Shown: positions 18,418 to 27,399, counted from the first letter of the stretch. The stretch: DNA of 32,547 bases from Planctomycetota bacterium (GCA_016872595.1 VGZJ01000033.1:1-32547), one strand, 5' to 3'. Notes: generated by a model not told the origin, from the letters alone. Numbers and translations: made by a program.

Positions 18418-19197
18418 ATGCCGTCGCCGTTCCCCGGAATGGACCCGTACCTCGAACACCCGGCCCACTGGTCGGGGTTCCACACGCGGTTCATTGTCGC
18501 CAGCTCCGCCGCGATCAGCCGCGTGCTCCCACGTGGCTACTATGCGGACGTCGAGCAACACGTCTGGCTCGAAGGCGACGACCCCGACGGGTGCGAGCCA
18601 TTCGCCAAACCTGACGGGTACGTCGCGAAGACCGAAGGCGGCGGCAGTGCGGCCGCCATGCCTCCCGCGACGATACCCAGCACCGAGGTAACGCTTCCCA
18701 ACCCGGAGAAGAAAGGGCACAAACTCGTCAAGATCGTGGACCAACCCGGCAACCGTGTCGTGACCGTGATAGAGGTGCTGAGTCCGTCGAACAAGGAACC
18801 GGGCAAGGATCGCGACGCCTACCTGTATAAGCGAAACGAGTACCTGCACACCGGCACCAACCTCGTCGAAATCGACCTGTGGTTTGACGGCGAGCGGGTG
18901 CCGATTGGTAAGCCGCGCCCGCCGCGGGCCGACTCCTACGCGCTCGTGTGCCGCGCGAACCGGTTCCCCAAGGCGTCAGTGTGGGCGTTCACCGTGCGCG
19001 ACGTGCTGCCCAACCTGCCGGTCCCGCTCAAGCCGTCCGACGGCGAGATCGTACTCGCGCTGCGCCCGTGTTTGGACCGCGCCTACGAGGACGCCGGCTA
19101 CCAGAACCGAATCGACTACGCGCACCGGCCCGCGGTCGCGCTTAGTACGGCCTACGCAAATTGGGCCGCCGAACTGTTGAAGGTCGCCACGAACTAA
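18418..19197 (+). CDS. DUF4058 family protein
   Basis: 259 residues. The N-terminus MPSPFPGMDPYLE is the hallmark start of DUF4058 proteins, found mostly in cyanobacteria and planctomycetes. The centre (about residues 118-160) has VVTVIEVLSPSNK...KRNEYL....NLVEIDLW, a layout that recalls PD-(D/E)xK nuclease-like folds such as Uma2, though activity has not been established for this family. GCGGAGGG at 18403-18410 precedes the ATG at 18418. It lies 17 bases after the ligase and 16 bases before the aldehyde dehydrogenase, which places it inside the reduction operon. No metabolic role is obvious, so it may be a regulator or a passenger. Confidence 0.85.
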   Translation: MPSPFPGMDPYLEHPAHWSGFHTRFIVASSAAISRVLPRGYYADVEQHVWLEGDDPDGCEPFAKPDGYVAKTEGGGSAAAMPPATIPSTEVTLPNPEKKGHKLVKIVDQPGNRVVTVIEVLSPSNKEPGKDRDAYLYKRNEYLHTGTNLVEIDLWFDGERVPIGKPRPPRADSYALVCRANRFPKASVWAFTVRDVLPNLPVPLKPSDGEIVLALRPCLDRAYEDAGYQNRIDYAHRPAVALSTAYANWAAELLKVATN

Positions 19198-19213
19198 CGG
19201 AACCTTACCACCC

Positions 19214-20662
19214 ATGATCCAGATTCCCGCGCTTCGGTTCGGTAAGAGCTACACTAGCCTCGAGAAGGCTACGCTCGTTCACCACGTCACCGGCGAGCCG
19301 GTCGCGGAGGTGAGCCAAGTCACCGGGTCCATGATCGCCCGCGACCTCGGCAACATGGAGCGCGCGCACAAGCAACTCGCCGCGATCCCGGTGCGCGACA
19401 TCCTCGCGATGTACAAGAAGGCGGCCGACTACTTCCTGAATGCCGCCCTGCCCTGCGGCGACACCGAACTGACCTTCGACCAGTACACGCGCAACCTGTC
19501 GGCCACCACCGGGAGCGCGCTGGTGTTCTGCGACCGCAACGCGCGCAAGGTTCAATACGTCCTCGCGAACATCGAAGAGGTAATTGCGGGCCTGACGCGC
19601 GGCCTGCCCGTCGAAGCGCTCGACACCGGGTACAGCACGGCCAACGGCCGGATGCAGGCGTTCTACCCCACGACCGACGTGTTCGGCGCGGTGCTGCCGT
19701 CGAACTCGCCCGGCGTTCACTCATTGTGGGTGCCGACGCTCGCGTTCAAGATTCCGTTGCTGCTGAAGCCGGGGCGCGAGGAGCCGTGGACCCCGTACCG
19801 CGTGCTTCAAGCGTTCATCAAGGCCGGGGTGCCGGAGAGCGTGCTGGGGTTCCTGCCGACCGACCACGCCGGCAGCGCCGACATCCTGCGCCTGTGCGGG
19901 CGCAGCATGGCCTTCGGCGACGACCGCAGCATGGCCCCGTACAAGAACGACCACCGCGTCGAGATTCACGGCACCGGCTACTCGAAGATCCTTTTCGGCG
20001 CGGACAAGGCCGACGAGTGGGAAAAGCACCTCGATCTGATGGTCGAAGCCGTGGCCGGCAACGGCGGGCGCGCGTGCGTGAACGCGAGCGCCATCTGGAC
20101 GCCGAAGAACGCCGACGCTCTCGCGCTCGGCCTCGCGAAGCGGCTGGCCGGTGCGAAGGCCCGCCCGTGGGACGACCCCGCTTGCGAGGTGAGCGCGTTC
20201 GCCAAGCCGGAAGTGGCCGAGGCGATCAACAACATGGTCGAAGAGGGGCTGAAGACGCCCGGCGCGCGCGACGTGACCCAAGAAGTGCGCGGCAGCCCGC
20301 GGCTGGTGAAGGACGGGCGCATCGCGTGGCTGCTCCCCACGATCATCCGCTGCGACACCCCGGAACACCCGCTGGCGAACAAGGAGTTCCTGTTCCCCTA
20401 CGCCAGCGTCATAGAATACCCCAACGCGGACGTGCTGAAGCGCATCGGCTACACGCTCGCGGCCACGGCGCTCACGGACTATCCGGGGTTCGTCGCCGAG
20501 TGCATGGCGTGCCCGAGCATCGAGCGGCTGAACATCGGCCCGCTGCCCACGAACCGACTGACTTGGGACCAGCCGCATGAGGGGAACCTCTTCACGCACC
20601 TCTACAAACAGCGCGCCCTCCAGCACGCCCCGCGAGCCGACCGTGCCCCAGCCACCGCTTGA
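19214..20662 (+). CDS. Aldehyde dehydrogenase-fold enzyme, probably acyl-reducing
   Basis: 482 residues. The NAD(P)-binding segment (FGAVLPSNSPG, then FKIPLLLKPGREEPWTPY) and the catalytic cysteine in NGGRACVNAS (C288) identify the family. The position that normally holds the general-base glutamate (ELGGK, about 34 residues before the cysteine) reads HGTGYSK, so that glutamate appears to be absent. This is a feature of acylating aldehyde dehydrogenases and LuxC-like reductases, which work on thioesters. With the upstream ligase and the downstream alcohol dehydrogenase it fits activated acid to aldehyde. It starts 16 bases after the DUF4058 gene. Its 3' end overlaps the next gene by 20 bases, suggesting translational coupling. 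Confidence 0.83.
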   Translation: MIQIPALRFGKSYTSLEKATLVHHVTGEPVAEVSQVTGSMIARDLGNMERAHKQLAAIPVRDILAMYKKAADYFLNAALPCGDTELTFDQYTRNLSATTGSALVFCDRNARKVQYVLANIEEVIAGLTRGLPVEALDTGYSTANGRMQAFYPTTDVFGAVLPSNSPGVHSLWVPTLAFKIPLLLKPGREEPWTPYRVLQAFIKAGVPESVLGFLPTDHAGSADILRLCGRSMAFGDDRSMAPYKNDHRVEIHGTGYSKILFGADKADEWEKHLDLMVEAVAGNGGRACVNASAIWTPKNADALALGLAKRLAGAKARPWDDPACEVSAFAKPEVAEAINNMVEEGLKTPGARDVTQEVRGSPRLVKDGRIAWLLPTIIRCDTPEHPLANKEFLFPYASVIEYPNADVLKRIGYTLAATALTDYPGFVAECMACPSIERLNIGPLPTNRLTWDQPHEGNLFTHLYKQRALQHAPRADRAPATA

Positions 20663-21791
20663 CGCGCCGCCGTTCGACTTCCAGCCCCTCGGGCGCGTGA
20701 TCTTCGCGCCCGGGGCACTCGCGCGCCTCGGCGAAGCCGTGCGCGCGGTCGGGGGCACGCGCGCGCTCCTCGTCACCGACCCCGGTCTCGAACACGTCGG
20801 CCACCCGCAGCGCGCCGCACAGGTCATGCGCGACGACGGCCTCGACGTGTTCCTGTTCGACGGGGTGAAGGAGAACCCGACCGAGCGCGAGGTCGACGCG
20901 GGCGTCGTGTTCGCGCGCACGCACCACGTCGACTGCATCGTCGCGGTCGGCGGCGGCAGCTCGATGGACTGCGCCAAGGGGGTGAACTTCATCCTCACCA
21001 ACGGCGGCCGGATGATCGACTACAAGGGTCACGGCAAGGCCACCAAGCCGATGCTCCCCTCGGTCGGCGTGCCCACCACCGCGGGCACCGGCAGCGAGGC
21101 CCAGAGTTACGCGCTCATCACCGACGAAAAGAGCCACCTGAAAATGGCCTGCGGCGACAAGAAGGCCGCGTTCCGCGTCTCGATCCTCGACCCGGAACTG
21201 ACGCTCTCGCAGCCGAAGGGCGTGACCGCCGTGACCGGCATTGACGCGGTCGCGCACGCTATCGAGTCGTTCGTCTGTACGAAGCGCAACGCGATCTCCT
21301 CGATGTGCGCCAAGGCCGCGTACCGACACCTTGAACCGAACTTCGAGCGCGTTCTGCGCGCCCCGTCCGACCTGAAAGCCCGCTCCGAAATGCAGATCGG
21401 CTCGCACCTCGCGGGCATGGCGATCGAGAACGCGATGCTCGGCGTGTGCCACAGTTGCGCGAACCCGCTGACGGCGCACTACGGCATCACGCACGGCGTC
21501 GCCATCGGGCTTATGCTGCCGCACGTGATTCGCTTCAACGGCCCCGCGGTCGGCGCGCTGTACGCCGAACTGACCGGCGCACCCGCGGCGACCGCGACGG
21601 ACGCGCTGGCCGCGCGGGTCGCGCAACTGACCGCCGCAGCCGGATTGCCACAATCGCTGAAAGAGTGCGGCGTCAGCGACACTATCCTCCACTTGCTTGC
21701 CGAAGAAGCGAACCAGCAGTGGACCGCCCGGTTCAACCCCCGCCCGGTCACGGAAGTCGAGATTCTGAGGCTGTATCAGGCCGCTTGGTAA
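20643..21791 (+). CDS. Iron-containing alcohol dehydrogenase
   Basis: 382 residues. The family's NAD-binding GGGSSMDCAKG (near residues 101-111) and PTTAGTGSE are present. Metal ligands by comparison with E. coli FucO are D201 and H205 (GIDAVAHA), H270 (CHSCANP) and H284 (ITHG). The histidine four residues after H270 in FucO-type enzymes is N274 here. It should interconvert an aldehyde and an alcohol with NAD(P)H. The GTG at 20643 is chosen because it gives the usual N-terminus and length; a frame from 20577 would add 22 odd residues inside the previous gene. It overlaps the aldehyde dehydrogenase gene by 20 bases, so the two enzymes are probably made together and may channel an aldehyde. Confidence 0.88.
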   Translation: MPQPPLDAPPFDFQPLGRVIFAPGALARLGEAVRAVGGTRALLVTDPGLEHVGHPQRAAQVMRDDGLDVFLFDGVKENPTEREVDAGVVFARTHHVDCIVAVGGGSSMDCAKGVNFILTNGGRMIDYKGHGKATKPMLPSVGVPTTAGTGSEAQSYALITDEKSHLKMACGDKKAAFRVSILDPELTLSQPKGVTAVTGIDAVAHAIESFVCTKRNAISSMCAKAAYRHLEPNFERVLRAPSDLKARSEMQIGSHLAGMAIENAMLGVCHSCANPLTAHYGITHGVAIGLMLPHVIRFNGPAVGALYAELTGAPAATATDALAARVAQLTAAAGLPQSLKECGVSDTILHLLAEEANQQWTARFNPRPVTEVEILRLYQAAW

Positions 21792-21795
21792 TCGT

Positions 21796-21813
21796 CGGGC
21801 CGCAAGCGGCCCG
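21796..21813 (+). terminator. Short GC hairpin after the alcohol dehydrogenase gene
   Basis: CGGGCCG (21796-21802) pairs with CGGCCCG (21807-21813) around CAAG, starting 5 bases after the stop. There is no T-run, and a ribosome binding site for the next gene (GGAGG, 21817-21821) follows immediately. It may weaken read-through or protect the upstream message. Confidence 0.35.
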
Positions 21814-21829
21814 TCTGGAGGTACGCACC

Positions 21830-22936
21830 ATGCCCCGCCTGCTCGTTGCCGCGCTCGTAGCGGTACTGATCATCCCCACACCGGGTTCTGCCGAGTGGCC
21901 GGTGTTCCGCGGCGACCCGCACATGACGGGGTCGGCCACCGCGAAGCTACCCGATCAACTCGAAGTGAAGTGGCAGTTCGCCGCCGGGAACCCCAAGACC
22001 GGGGGCGTCGAAGGCGCGCCCGCCATCGTCGGGGGCGTCGTGTACGTGGCCTCGCTCGACAAGCACCTGTACGCCATCGACCTCGCCACCGGCAAAGAAA
22101 AGTGGAAGGTGAAGCTCGGGGCGATGAAGGCGTCGCCCAGCGTCCGCGGGGACCGCATCTACGTAGGCGACCTCGACGGCAAGTTCTACTGCCGCAAGAT
22201 CAGCGACGGCTCGAAGGTGTGGGAGTACGAGACCGGCGGCGAGATCATGGCCGGGTGCAACTTCCACGGCAAGAACGTCCTCATCGGCTCGCACGACTCC
22301 ACGCTCTACTGCCTCGACGATGCGGGCAAGAAGGTCTGGGAAGTGAAGACCGACGGCCCGGTGAACGGCGCGCCCGCGGTCATCGGCGACGTCACGTTCG
22401 TCGCCGGCTGCGACAGCATCCTGCACATTCTCGATGCCAAGACCGGAAAGGAACTGGGCACGGTCGAACTGGAAGGCCAAGCGGCCGCGACCGCCGCGGT
22501 CGTGGGCGACTTCGCCTACGTCGGCACGATGGCGAACACGGTCGTCGCGGTCGATCTGAAACAGAAGAAGCGGGCGTGGGTGTTCACGCCGGCCGCGCGC
22601 CAGCAGCCGTTCTTCGCTTCGGCCGCGGCGGGCGAACTGGTCGTCGCCGGGAGCCGCGACAAGAAGGTGTACGGCCTCGACACCAAGACCGGCAAACGGG
22701 TGTGGAGCTTCGAGACGGAGGGCCAAGTGGACGCCTCGCCGGTCATCGTCGGAACTCGCGTGTACGTCGGGTGCCTCAACGACGACGGCAACTTCTACGT
22801 GCTCGACCTGAAGACCGGCAAGAAGATCCAAGAACTGGCGCTCAACTCGCCGGTCAGCGGCTCGGTCGCGGTCGGCCCGGATAGTCTGGTGGTGGGTACC
22901 GACAACGGCACGGTATACTGCTTGGGGAAGAAGTAA
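21830..22936 (+). CDS. Secreted PQQ-like beta-propeller protein
   Basis: 368 residues. A signal peptide (about 1-21, ending GSA-EW) leads into WPVFRGDPHMTGSA, the common start of this propeller type. About seven blades follow with repeated AIDLATGKEKWKVKLG, CLDDAGKKVWEVKTDG, ILDAKTGKELGTV and VDLKQKKRAWVF motifs, ending on a closing CLGKK strand. It is likely a periplasmic single-domain propeller resembling BamB in architecture. The ATG at 21830 is supported by GGAGG at 21817-21821 and the signal peptide. It is 38 bases after the alcohol dehydrogenase and 31 bases before the radical SAM gene, so it could belong to either transcript. Confidence 0.86.
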   Translation: MPRLLVAALVAVLIIPTPGSAEWPVFRGDPHMTGSATAKLPDQLEVKWQFAAGNPKTGGVEGAPAIVGGVVYVASLDKHLYAIDLATGKEKWKVKLGAMKASPSVRGDRIYVGDLDGKFYCRKISDGSKVWEYETGGEIMAGCNFHGKNVLIGSHDSTLYCLDDAGKKVWEVKTDGPVNGAPAVIGDVTFVAGCDSILHILDAKTGKELGTVELEGQAAATAAVVGDFAYVGTMANTVVAVDLKQKKRAWVFTPAARQQPFFASAAAGELVVAGSRDKKVYGLDTKTGKRVWSFETEGQVDASPVIVGTRVYVGCLNDDGNFYVLDLKTGKKIQELALNSPVSGSVAVGPDSLVVGTDNGTVYCLGKK

Positions 22937-22967
22937 TTGCCCGCCCTCGCGTGCTGTGAGTTCTGTC

Positions 22968-24293
22968 ATGACCGTGAGCGCCGCCGAACAAGAGAAAACG
23001 GGTCTCGGCAACTACTTCATCGCCAACTACCCGCCGTTCTCGTTTTGGAAGAACTCGTACTTGCCGGAGGCCCGCGCCGCCCTTGACACCGCGCCGCGCG
23101 CCGGCACCCCTCTGGGCCTGTACCTGCACATTCCGTTCTGCCGGAAGCGGTGCAAGTTCTGCTACTTCCGCGTCTACACCGATAAGAACGCGAACGACAT
23201 CTCGGTGTACCTCGACGCCATCACGAAGGAAGTCGAGCTGCTGAGCAAGACCGCGTGCGTCGGCGGGCGCGCGCTCGATTACGTCTACTTCGGCGGCGGT
23301 ACGCCGTCGTACCTGAGCGCCGCGCAGCTCGACGGGCTGATGACGCGCCTGCGCGAGATCATGCCGTGGGACGCGGCCCGCGAGGTCACGTTCGAGTGCG
23401 AACCGGGCACGCTCCAGAAGCACAAGCTCGAAACGCTCCGCAAGCACGGGGTCACCCGCATCAGCCTCGGCGTTGAGAACTTTAAGCCCGAAATCTTGCA
23501 GTATAACGGGCGCGCCCACCTCGAAGACGAAATCTATCGCGCGTTCGGCTGGGCGCGCGAGTTAGACTTCCCACAAATCAACCTCGACCTCATCGCGGGC
23601 ATGGTGGGCGAGGACTGGGACAATTGGAAGCGGTGCGTCGCGAAGACCATCGAACTCGGCCCGGACTGCGTGACCGTGTACCAGATGGAACTGCCGTACA
23701 ACACGGTGTTCTCGAAGGAACTGAAGGTGCTGGGCAACGACGAGCCGGCGCTCGCGGTCGCGGATTGGCCCACCAAGCGCGCGTGGACCAAGTACGCTTT
23801 CGACGAGTTCGTACGCGCCGGTTACGACATCTCCAGCGCCACGACCGTCGTGAAGGACAAAGCGAAGACCAAGTTCGTGTACCGTGAAGCGCTGTGGCGC
23901 GGGGCGGACATGTTCGGCACCGGGGTCGCGTCGTTCGGCCACGTCAACGGCGTCCACGTCCAGAACGCCGACACGTGGGAAGCGTACATCGAGAAGCTGA
24001 ACGCCGGCGAACTGCCGCTGGGCCGCGCGTTCCCCACCACCGCGCGCGACCGCCTGATCCGCGAAGTCGTGCTGCTGCTAAAAACCGGCCACCTCGACGT
24101 GGCCTACTTCCGCGCCAAGCACGGCGTCGATATACGCACCGAGTTTCGGGACGCGCTCGACAAACTCGCGGCCGAGGGCTGGCTGAGCGTAACCGGCGAG
24201 GGCATCGACTGCACCCCGGACGGCCTGATCCAGATCGACCGCCACCTGCCCGCGTTCTTCGATCCGGAGTACATTAGCTCGCGATACACCTGA
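22968..24293 (+). CDS. HemN/HemW-like radical SAM protein
   Basis: 441 residues from ATG 22968 (an in-frame GTG at 22956 would add four). The cluster motif is CRKRCKFCYF with C58, C62 and C65. VYFGGGTPSYLS, EVTFECEPGTL and RISLGVENF follow as in HemN-type proteins, and the C-terminal part (about 330-441) resembles the HemN_C domain with winged-helix features. Classical HemN enzymes decarboxylate coproporphyrinogen III; HemW-type relatives handle haem. The YF after the last cysteine and the GVEN in place of GVQS mark it as a divergent member, so the substrate is unknown. It is followed by a lipoyl-carrier-like gene after 41 bases. Confidence 0.85.
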   Translation: MTVSAAEQEKTGLGNYFIANYPPFSFWKNSYLPEARAALDTAPRAGTPLGLYLHIPFCRKRCKFCYFRVYTDKNANDISVYLDAITKEVELLSKTACVGGRALDYVYFGGGTPSYLSAAQLDGLMTRLREIMPWDAAREVTFECEPGTLQKHKLETLRKHGVTRISLGVENFKPEILQYNGRAHLEDEIYRAFGWARELDFPQINLDLIAGMVGEDWDNWKRCVAKTIELGPDCVTVYQMELPYNTVFSKELKVLGNDEPALAVADWPTKRAWTKYAFDEFVRAGYDISSATTVVKDKAKTKFVYREALWRGADMFGTGVASFGHVNGVHVQNADTWEAYIEKLNAGELPLGRAFPTTARDRLIREVVLLLKTGHLDVAYFRAKHGVDIRTEFRDALDKLAAEGWLSVTGEGIDCTPDGLIQIDRHLPAFFDPEYISSRYT

Positions 24294-24334
24294 CCCCGAC
24301 TTACCGGCGGGCTTACGCCGCGCCGCCCGCTGTA

Positions 24335-24799
24335 ATGCCCGACCCACTCACGTTCATGATGGGCAACCACCCGGCCCCGGTGCCGGGCGAGTTGCGCTAC
24401 TGCAAGAACCACATGTGGTGCCGGCCGGGGGCCGACGGCCTGCACACGTTCGGGTTCACCGCCTACGCCGTTCGGCTCATGCAGGACGTGTACTTCCTCG
24501 AATGGCGCATCGACCCCGGCCATGTCACCGCGAAGCAAGAGATCGGCTACATCGAGACGCAGAAGGCCACGAGTGGGCTGTACGCCCCGCTCGCCGGGCG
24601 CGTGGTTCGGTTCAACGCCGCGCTGCTGGAAGACCCCGGAACGATCAACGTGGACAGCTACGGCGCGGGGTGGCTATTCCTTTTCGAGGGCGACGTGTCC
24701 GAAACGCTGGACCCGCCCGCGTATTACCAGCATCTGGCCGCGGGTTGGGACGCGACGCAGCGGATGATCAAGGGACAGATCAACGCGGACGCCGAGTGA
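24335..24799 (+). CDS. GcvH-like lipoyl-carrier protein
   Basis: 154 residues, slightly longer than bacterial GcvH. It follows the H-protein pattern: RYCKNHMWC, FGFTAYAVRLMQDVYFLEW, IETQKATSGLYAPLAG and NVDSYGAGWLFLFEGD. The lipoylation lysine is K77 in the ETQKATSG turn. The canonical HEW is HMW, and two cysteines flank it. The rest of the glycine cleavage system is not in the window, so it may serve as a stand-alone lipoyl carrier, as LbpA does in sulfur oxidation. It lies between a radical SAM gene and an RNase-like gene. No ribosome binding site is obvious; starts at 24356 or 24359 are possible. Confidence 0.8.
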   Translation: MPDPLTFMMGNHPAPVPGELRYCKNHMWCRPGADGLHTFGFTAYAVRLMQDVYFLEWRIDPGHVTAKQEIGYIETQKATSGLYAPLAGRVVRFNAALLEDPGTINVDSYGAGWLFLFEGDVSETLDPPAYYQHLAAGWDATQRMIKGQINADAE

Positions 24800-24864
24800 C
24801 GTGTTGTTCGCGGCCCCGGCCGGTGGTACGATTGGCCCGTTCCCCCACAGCCGCCGGGGTGCCC

Positions 24865-27399
24865 ATGAAACCGTCCGCCGTTCTGCTCATCGATCTCGAA
24901 AACTTCTTCCTCAGCCGCGTCCAGTATTTCAACCAAAAGGGGATCGCGCCGACCAACCGGCCCTCGTTCGCCGACGACTTCGAGCGCCTGATCACGTTCG
25001 CGCAGCGTATGGCCGGCGGGCCGTTCGCGGTGCGCCGGGCCTACGCCGACTACGCCACCCTCCGCGCCGGCCCCCGCGACCTGATGCGCCAAGGCGTCGA
25101 GCCGGTGCAGGTGTTCCGCCTCAGCGGGTCCAAGAACGCGGCCGACATGCGCATGGCGATGGACGCCGCCGCCCTGCTCAACGGGGCCGGGCAGATCGAC
25201 CACTTCATCCTCGTCACCGGCGACGGCGACTTCATCCCGGTCATCCTCGAACTGAAGCGCCACGGCCACACGGTCTCGGTGATCGGCGTGACCGGGGCCA
25301 CGAACGAACTGCTCCAGCGGTTCGTGGACAACTTCGAACTGTACGAAGACCTACTCGCGGCCGAAGAGGTCGAGGCCCGCACCGGGGCCGTCGAGCAGAC
25401 CGCCGACAGCCTCGCGCACGTCGCCGCGTGCGTCCGCAAGCTGCTCGCGCAAAAAGGGTCGCTGCGGTTTGCGGCCGTCAAGCCGCTGCTGTCGAAGGAA
25501 CTCGGCCACCCGTTCGACCCCGGCGCGTTCGGGTGCGACACGACCGGCGAGTTCCTCCAGAAGTACCAGACCGAACTGGGCGTCGTCATCCGGCAGACGC
25601 AGCACGACAAGGAACTCGACCTGCCGAGCGCCGCGGTCGCGCCGCCGACGAACGGCACGAACGGTTCAAAGGTCGGGCCCAAGCCGCCCGCGCGCATCGC
25701 GGAGAAGGTTGCGGACAAACCCGCACCGAAGCCGAGCGGGCCCGAACACCACACGCCGATCCACTACATGCAGTTGCTGACCGGGCGCGGGCAGGCCGCG
25801 AGCGCGGTCGGCACGGTCCGCGTGCCGGCGGTGTCGTGGGCCGCCATCGCGTGGGCCGCGGACACACTCGCCGTGCTGCTCGCTCCGCCGCGCGGCGAGC
25901 CGACCCACACCACGAAGCTGCTGCCGAAGTTGGTGACCGCCAGCGACAAGAGCAACATCCCGGACCTCGTGAAGCAGCTCCGCGCGATCTACCCGATCTT
26001 GCGCGCGGGCCTCGGCGCGCAGCCGCCGGACGGCGTGTACGCCCTGCCCGAAGGCGCGACCGGCGAATCCGTCCGGCGCGACATCTTCCAGTACATCGGC
26101 TACGTGCTGAAGTGCCGGCTGGCCGATACCGGCGTGACGGGCGAGGCGCGCCCCGACGTGCTGGCCGCGGTCTTCGACCCCGGCGCGGACCTCGAGCGCG
26201 CGACCGCGGAAATCGCCGCGGCGCTCGCCGAACCGCCGCCCGTCGAAGCCGTGCCGGAACCCGCGCCCGTTGCACCGCCGAAGCCGCGCCCGGTGCCCAG
26301 CGCGGACGACCACCACACCGCGGCCACCTACGCGAAACTGCTCAAAGCCGGCGGCGCGAAGGGGAGCGACACCGAGTTGTACAAGGTGCTGCCGGTGCCG
26401 TGGCCCTCGGTGGAGCGCGTCTGCACCGACCTCGTGCCGCTCATGGCCGCGCTCGAAGCCCCGCTCGGGCGCGACCAACTGACCGCGCGCGTCATCGAGG
26501 CCGGGCGCGAGGCGTACATCGAGCGCTACGACCAGCACGTGCGCCGCGCGCTGGGGATCTTCCGCACCGCGGGCGACCTGACCGAAGTCGAGGGCGTCTG
26601 CGCCCTGAACCCCGACGTGACGTCCGGGCCAGAACTGCGGAACCGCGCGCTCGCCTTCTTGCTCCAACTGCTCCAACTGCGGTTGGAAGAACTGTCCGTG
26701 TTCGACCCCATCCGCCCGCGCGAGTTCGCGTCGGCCATCGAAGCCGGGCTGCTGACCGACGCGCTGGTGACCGAGATCGAGCCGGCGATTGGGTGGCTGT
26801 ACCGCCCCGCGGACGGCGCGCCCGCGGTAGGGGCAGACCCGGAACCAGTTGCCGCACCCGCGGACCCCGATTCGGGCGTGGTTTTGGTCGAAGCCGAAGT
26901 CGAAGAGCACGTCGTGCCCGCGCCTGCGCCGGACGAAGCGCCACTGGGAGCGGCACCGCAGGACGATGCCGACTACGAGTTCGACGGGGCGCTGCCTGGG
27001 GAGCCGGACCCAGTGCCGGGGCCGGAATCGGACGCCCTCCCTCCCGCCGCCGAGTCGCCGTCCGGCTCGATGGGCATCGTCAACGTCGCGCGCATCACCA
27101 GCGAGGCCGTCGCCGCGGCAGGCGAACCCGCGCCCGCGGTTCCGGTCCCGGTTCCCGATGCGGACCCGGCCCCCGCGCCCGACGACGAGTTCGCGCTCGC
27201 GGTCCCGGTCGGAGACTGGCTGACCGAGGGCGACCCGCTCGGCGCGGCGGTCGAAGCCCTGCCTGAGGAACCGGTCACGGCGGAGCGCCTCGTGGAGGCC
27301 GCGCCGCTGGCCGCGCGCGTCGGGCCGACGCCGCCCCCGTTGCCCGTTGCTAAGATAACGCCGCCGCCCCTTCCGCAGCCGCCGTCGGAGCCCGTATGA
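24865..27399 (+). CDS. NYN-domain RNase-like protein with LOTUS-like domain and disordered tail
   Basis: 844 residues. Residues 1-165 form a NYN (LabA/DUF88) domain with acidic residues D10 (LLIDLENF), D94 (KNAADMRMA) and D120 and D122 (VTGDGDF), the expected metal-binding set of PIN-like RNases. A segment at about 185-250 (VRKLLAQKGSLRFAAVKPLL) looks like an OST-HTH/LOTUS domain, a known partner of NYN domains. Then two related units start with HHTPIHYMQLL (about 295) and HHTAATYAKLL (about 483). The last 200 residues are acidic and Pro/Ala-rich, probably disordered. It likely binds or cuts RNA. The ATG at 24865 starts the conserved domain. Its stop overlaps the next start (ATGA). Confidence 0.82.
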   Translation: MKPSAVLLIDLENFFLSRVQYFNQKGIAPTNRPSFADDFERLITFAQRMAGGPFAVRRAYADYATLRAGPRDLMRQGVEPVQVFRLSGSKNAADMRMAMDAAALLNGAGQIDHFILVTGDGDFIPVILELKRHGHTVSVIGVTGATNELLQRFVDNFELYEDLLAAEEVEARTGAVEQTADSLAHVAACVRKLLAQKGSLRFAAVKPLLSKELGHPFDPGAFGCDTTGEFLQKYQTELGVVIRQTQHDKELDLPSAAVAPPTNGTNGSKVGPKPPARIAEKVADKPAPKPSGPEHHTPIHYMQLLTGRGQAASAVGTVRVPAVSWAAIAWAADTLAVLLAPPRGEPTHTTKLLPKLVTASDKSNIPDLVKQLRAIYPILRAGLGAQPPDGVYALPEGATGESVRRDIFQYIGYVLKCRLADTGVTGEARPDVLAAVFDPGADLERATAEIAAALAEPPPVEAVPEPAPVAPPKPRPVPSADDHHTAATYAKLLKAGGAKGSDTELYKVLPVPWPSVERVCTDLVPLMAALEAPLGRDQLTARVIEAGREAYIERYDQHVRRALGIFRTAGDLTEVEGVCALNPDVTSGPELRNRALAFLLQLLQLRLEELSVFDPIRPREFASAIEAGLLTDALVTEIEPAIGWLYRPADGAPAVGADPEPVAAPADPDSGVVLVEAEVEEHVVPAPAPDEAPLGAAPQDDADYEFDGALPGEPDPVPGPESDALPPAAESPSGSMGIVNVARITSEAVAAAGEPAPAVPVPVPDADPAPAPDDEFALAVPVGDWLTEGDPLGAAVEALPEEPVTAERLVEAAPLAARVGPTPPPLPVAKITPPPLPQPPSEPV

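Noticed and set aside
12886-22936. Propeller proteins as PQQ-dependent alcohol dehydrogenases
   Set aside because: I see no cytochrome c CxxCH motif, nor the adjacent-cysteine disulfide typical of quinoprotein dehydrogenases; the family match is to repeat structure only.
24335-24799. Part of a complete glycine cleavage operon
   Set aside because: No gcvT, gcvP or lipoyl-attachment genes are adjacent.
24801-27266. 821-codon plus-strand frame overlapping the NYN gene
   Set aside because: It is extremely Arg-rich; the alternative frame has clear NYN motifs.
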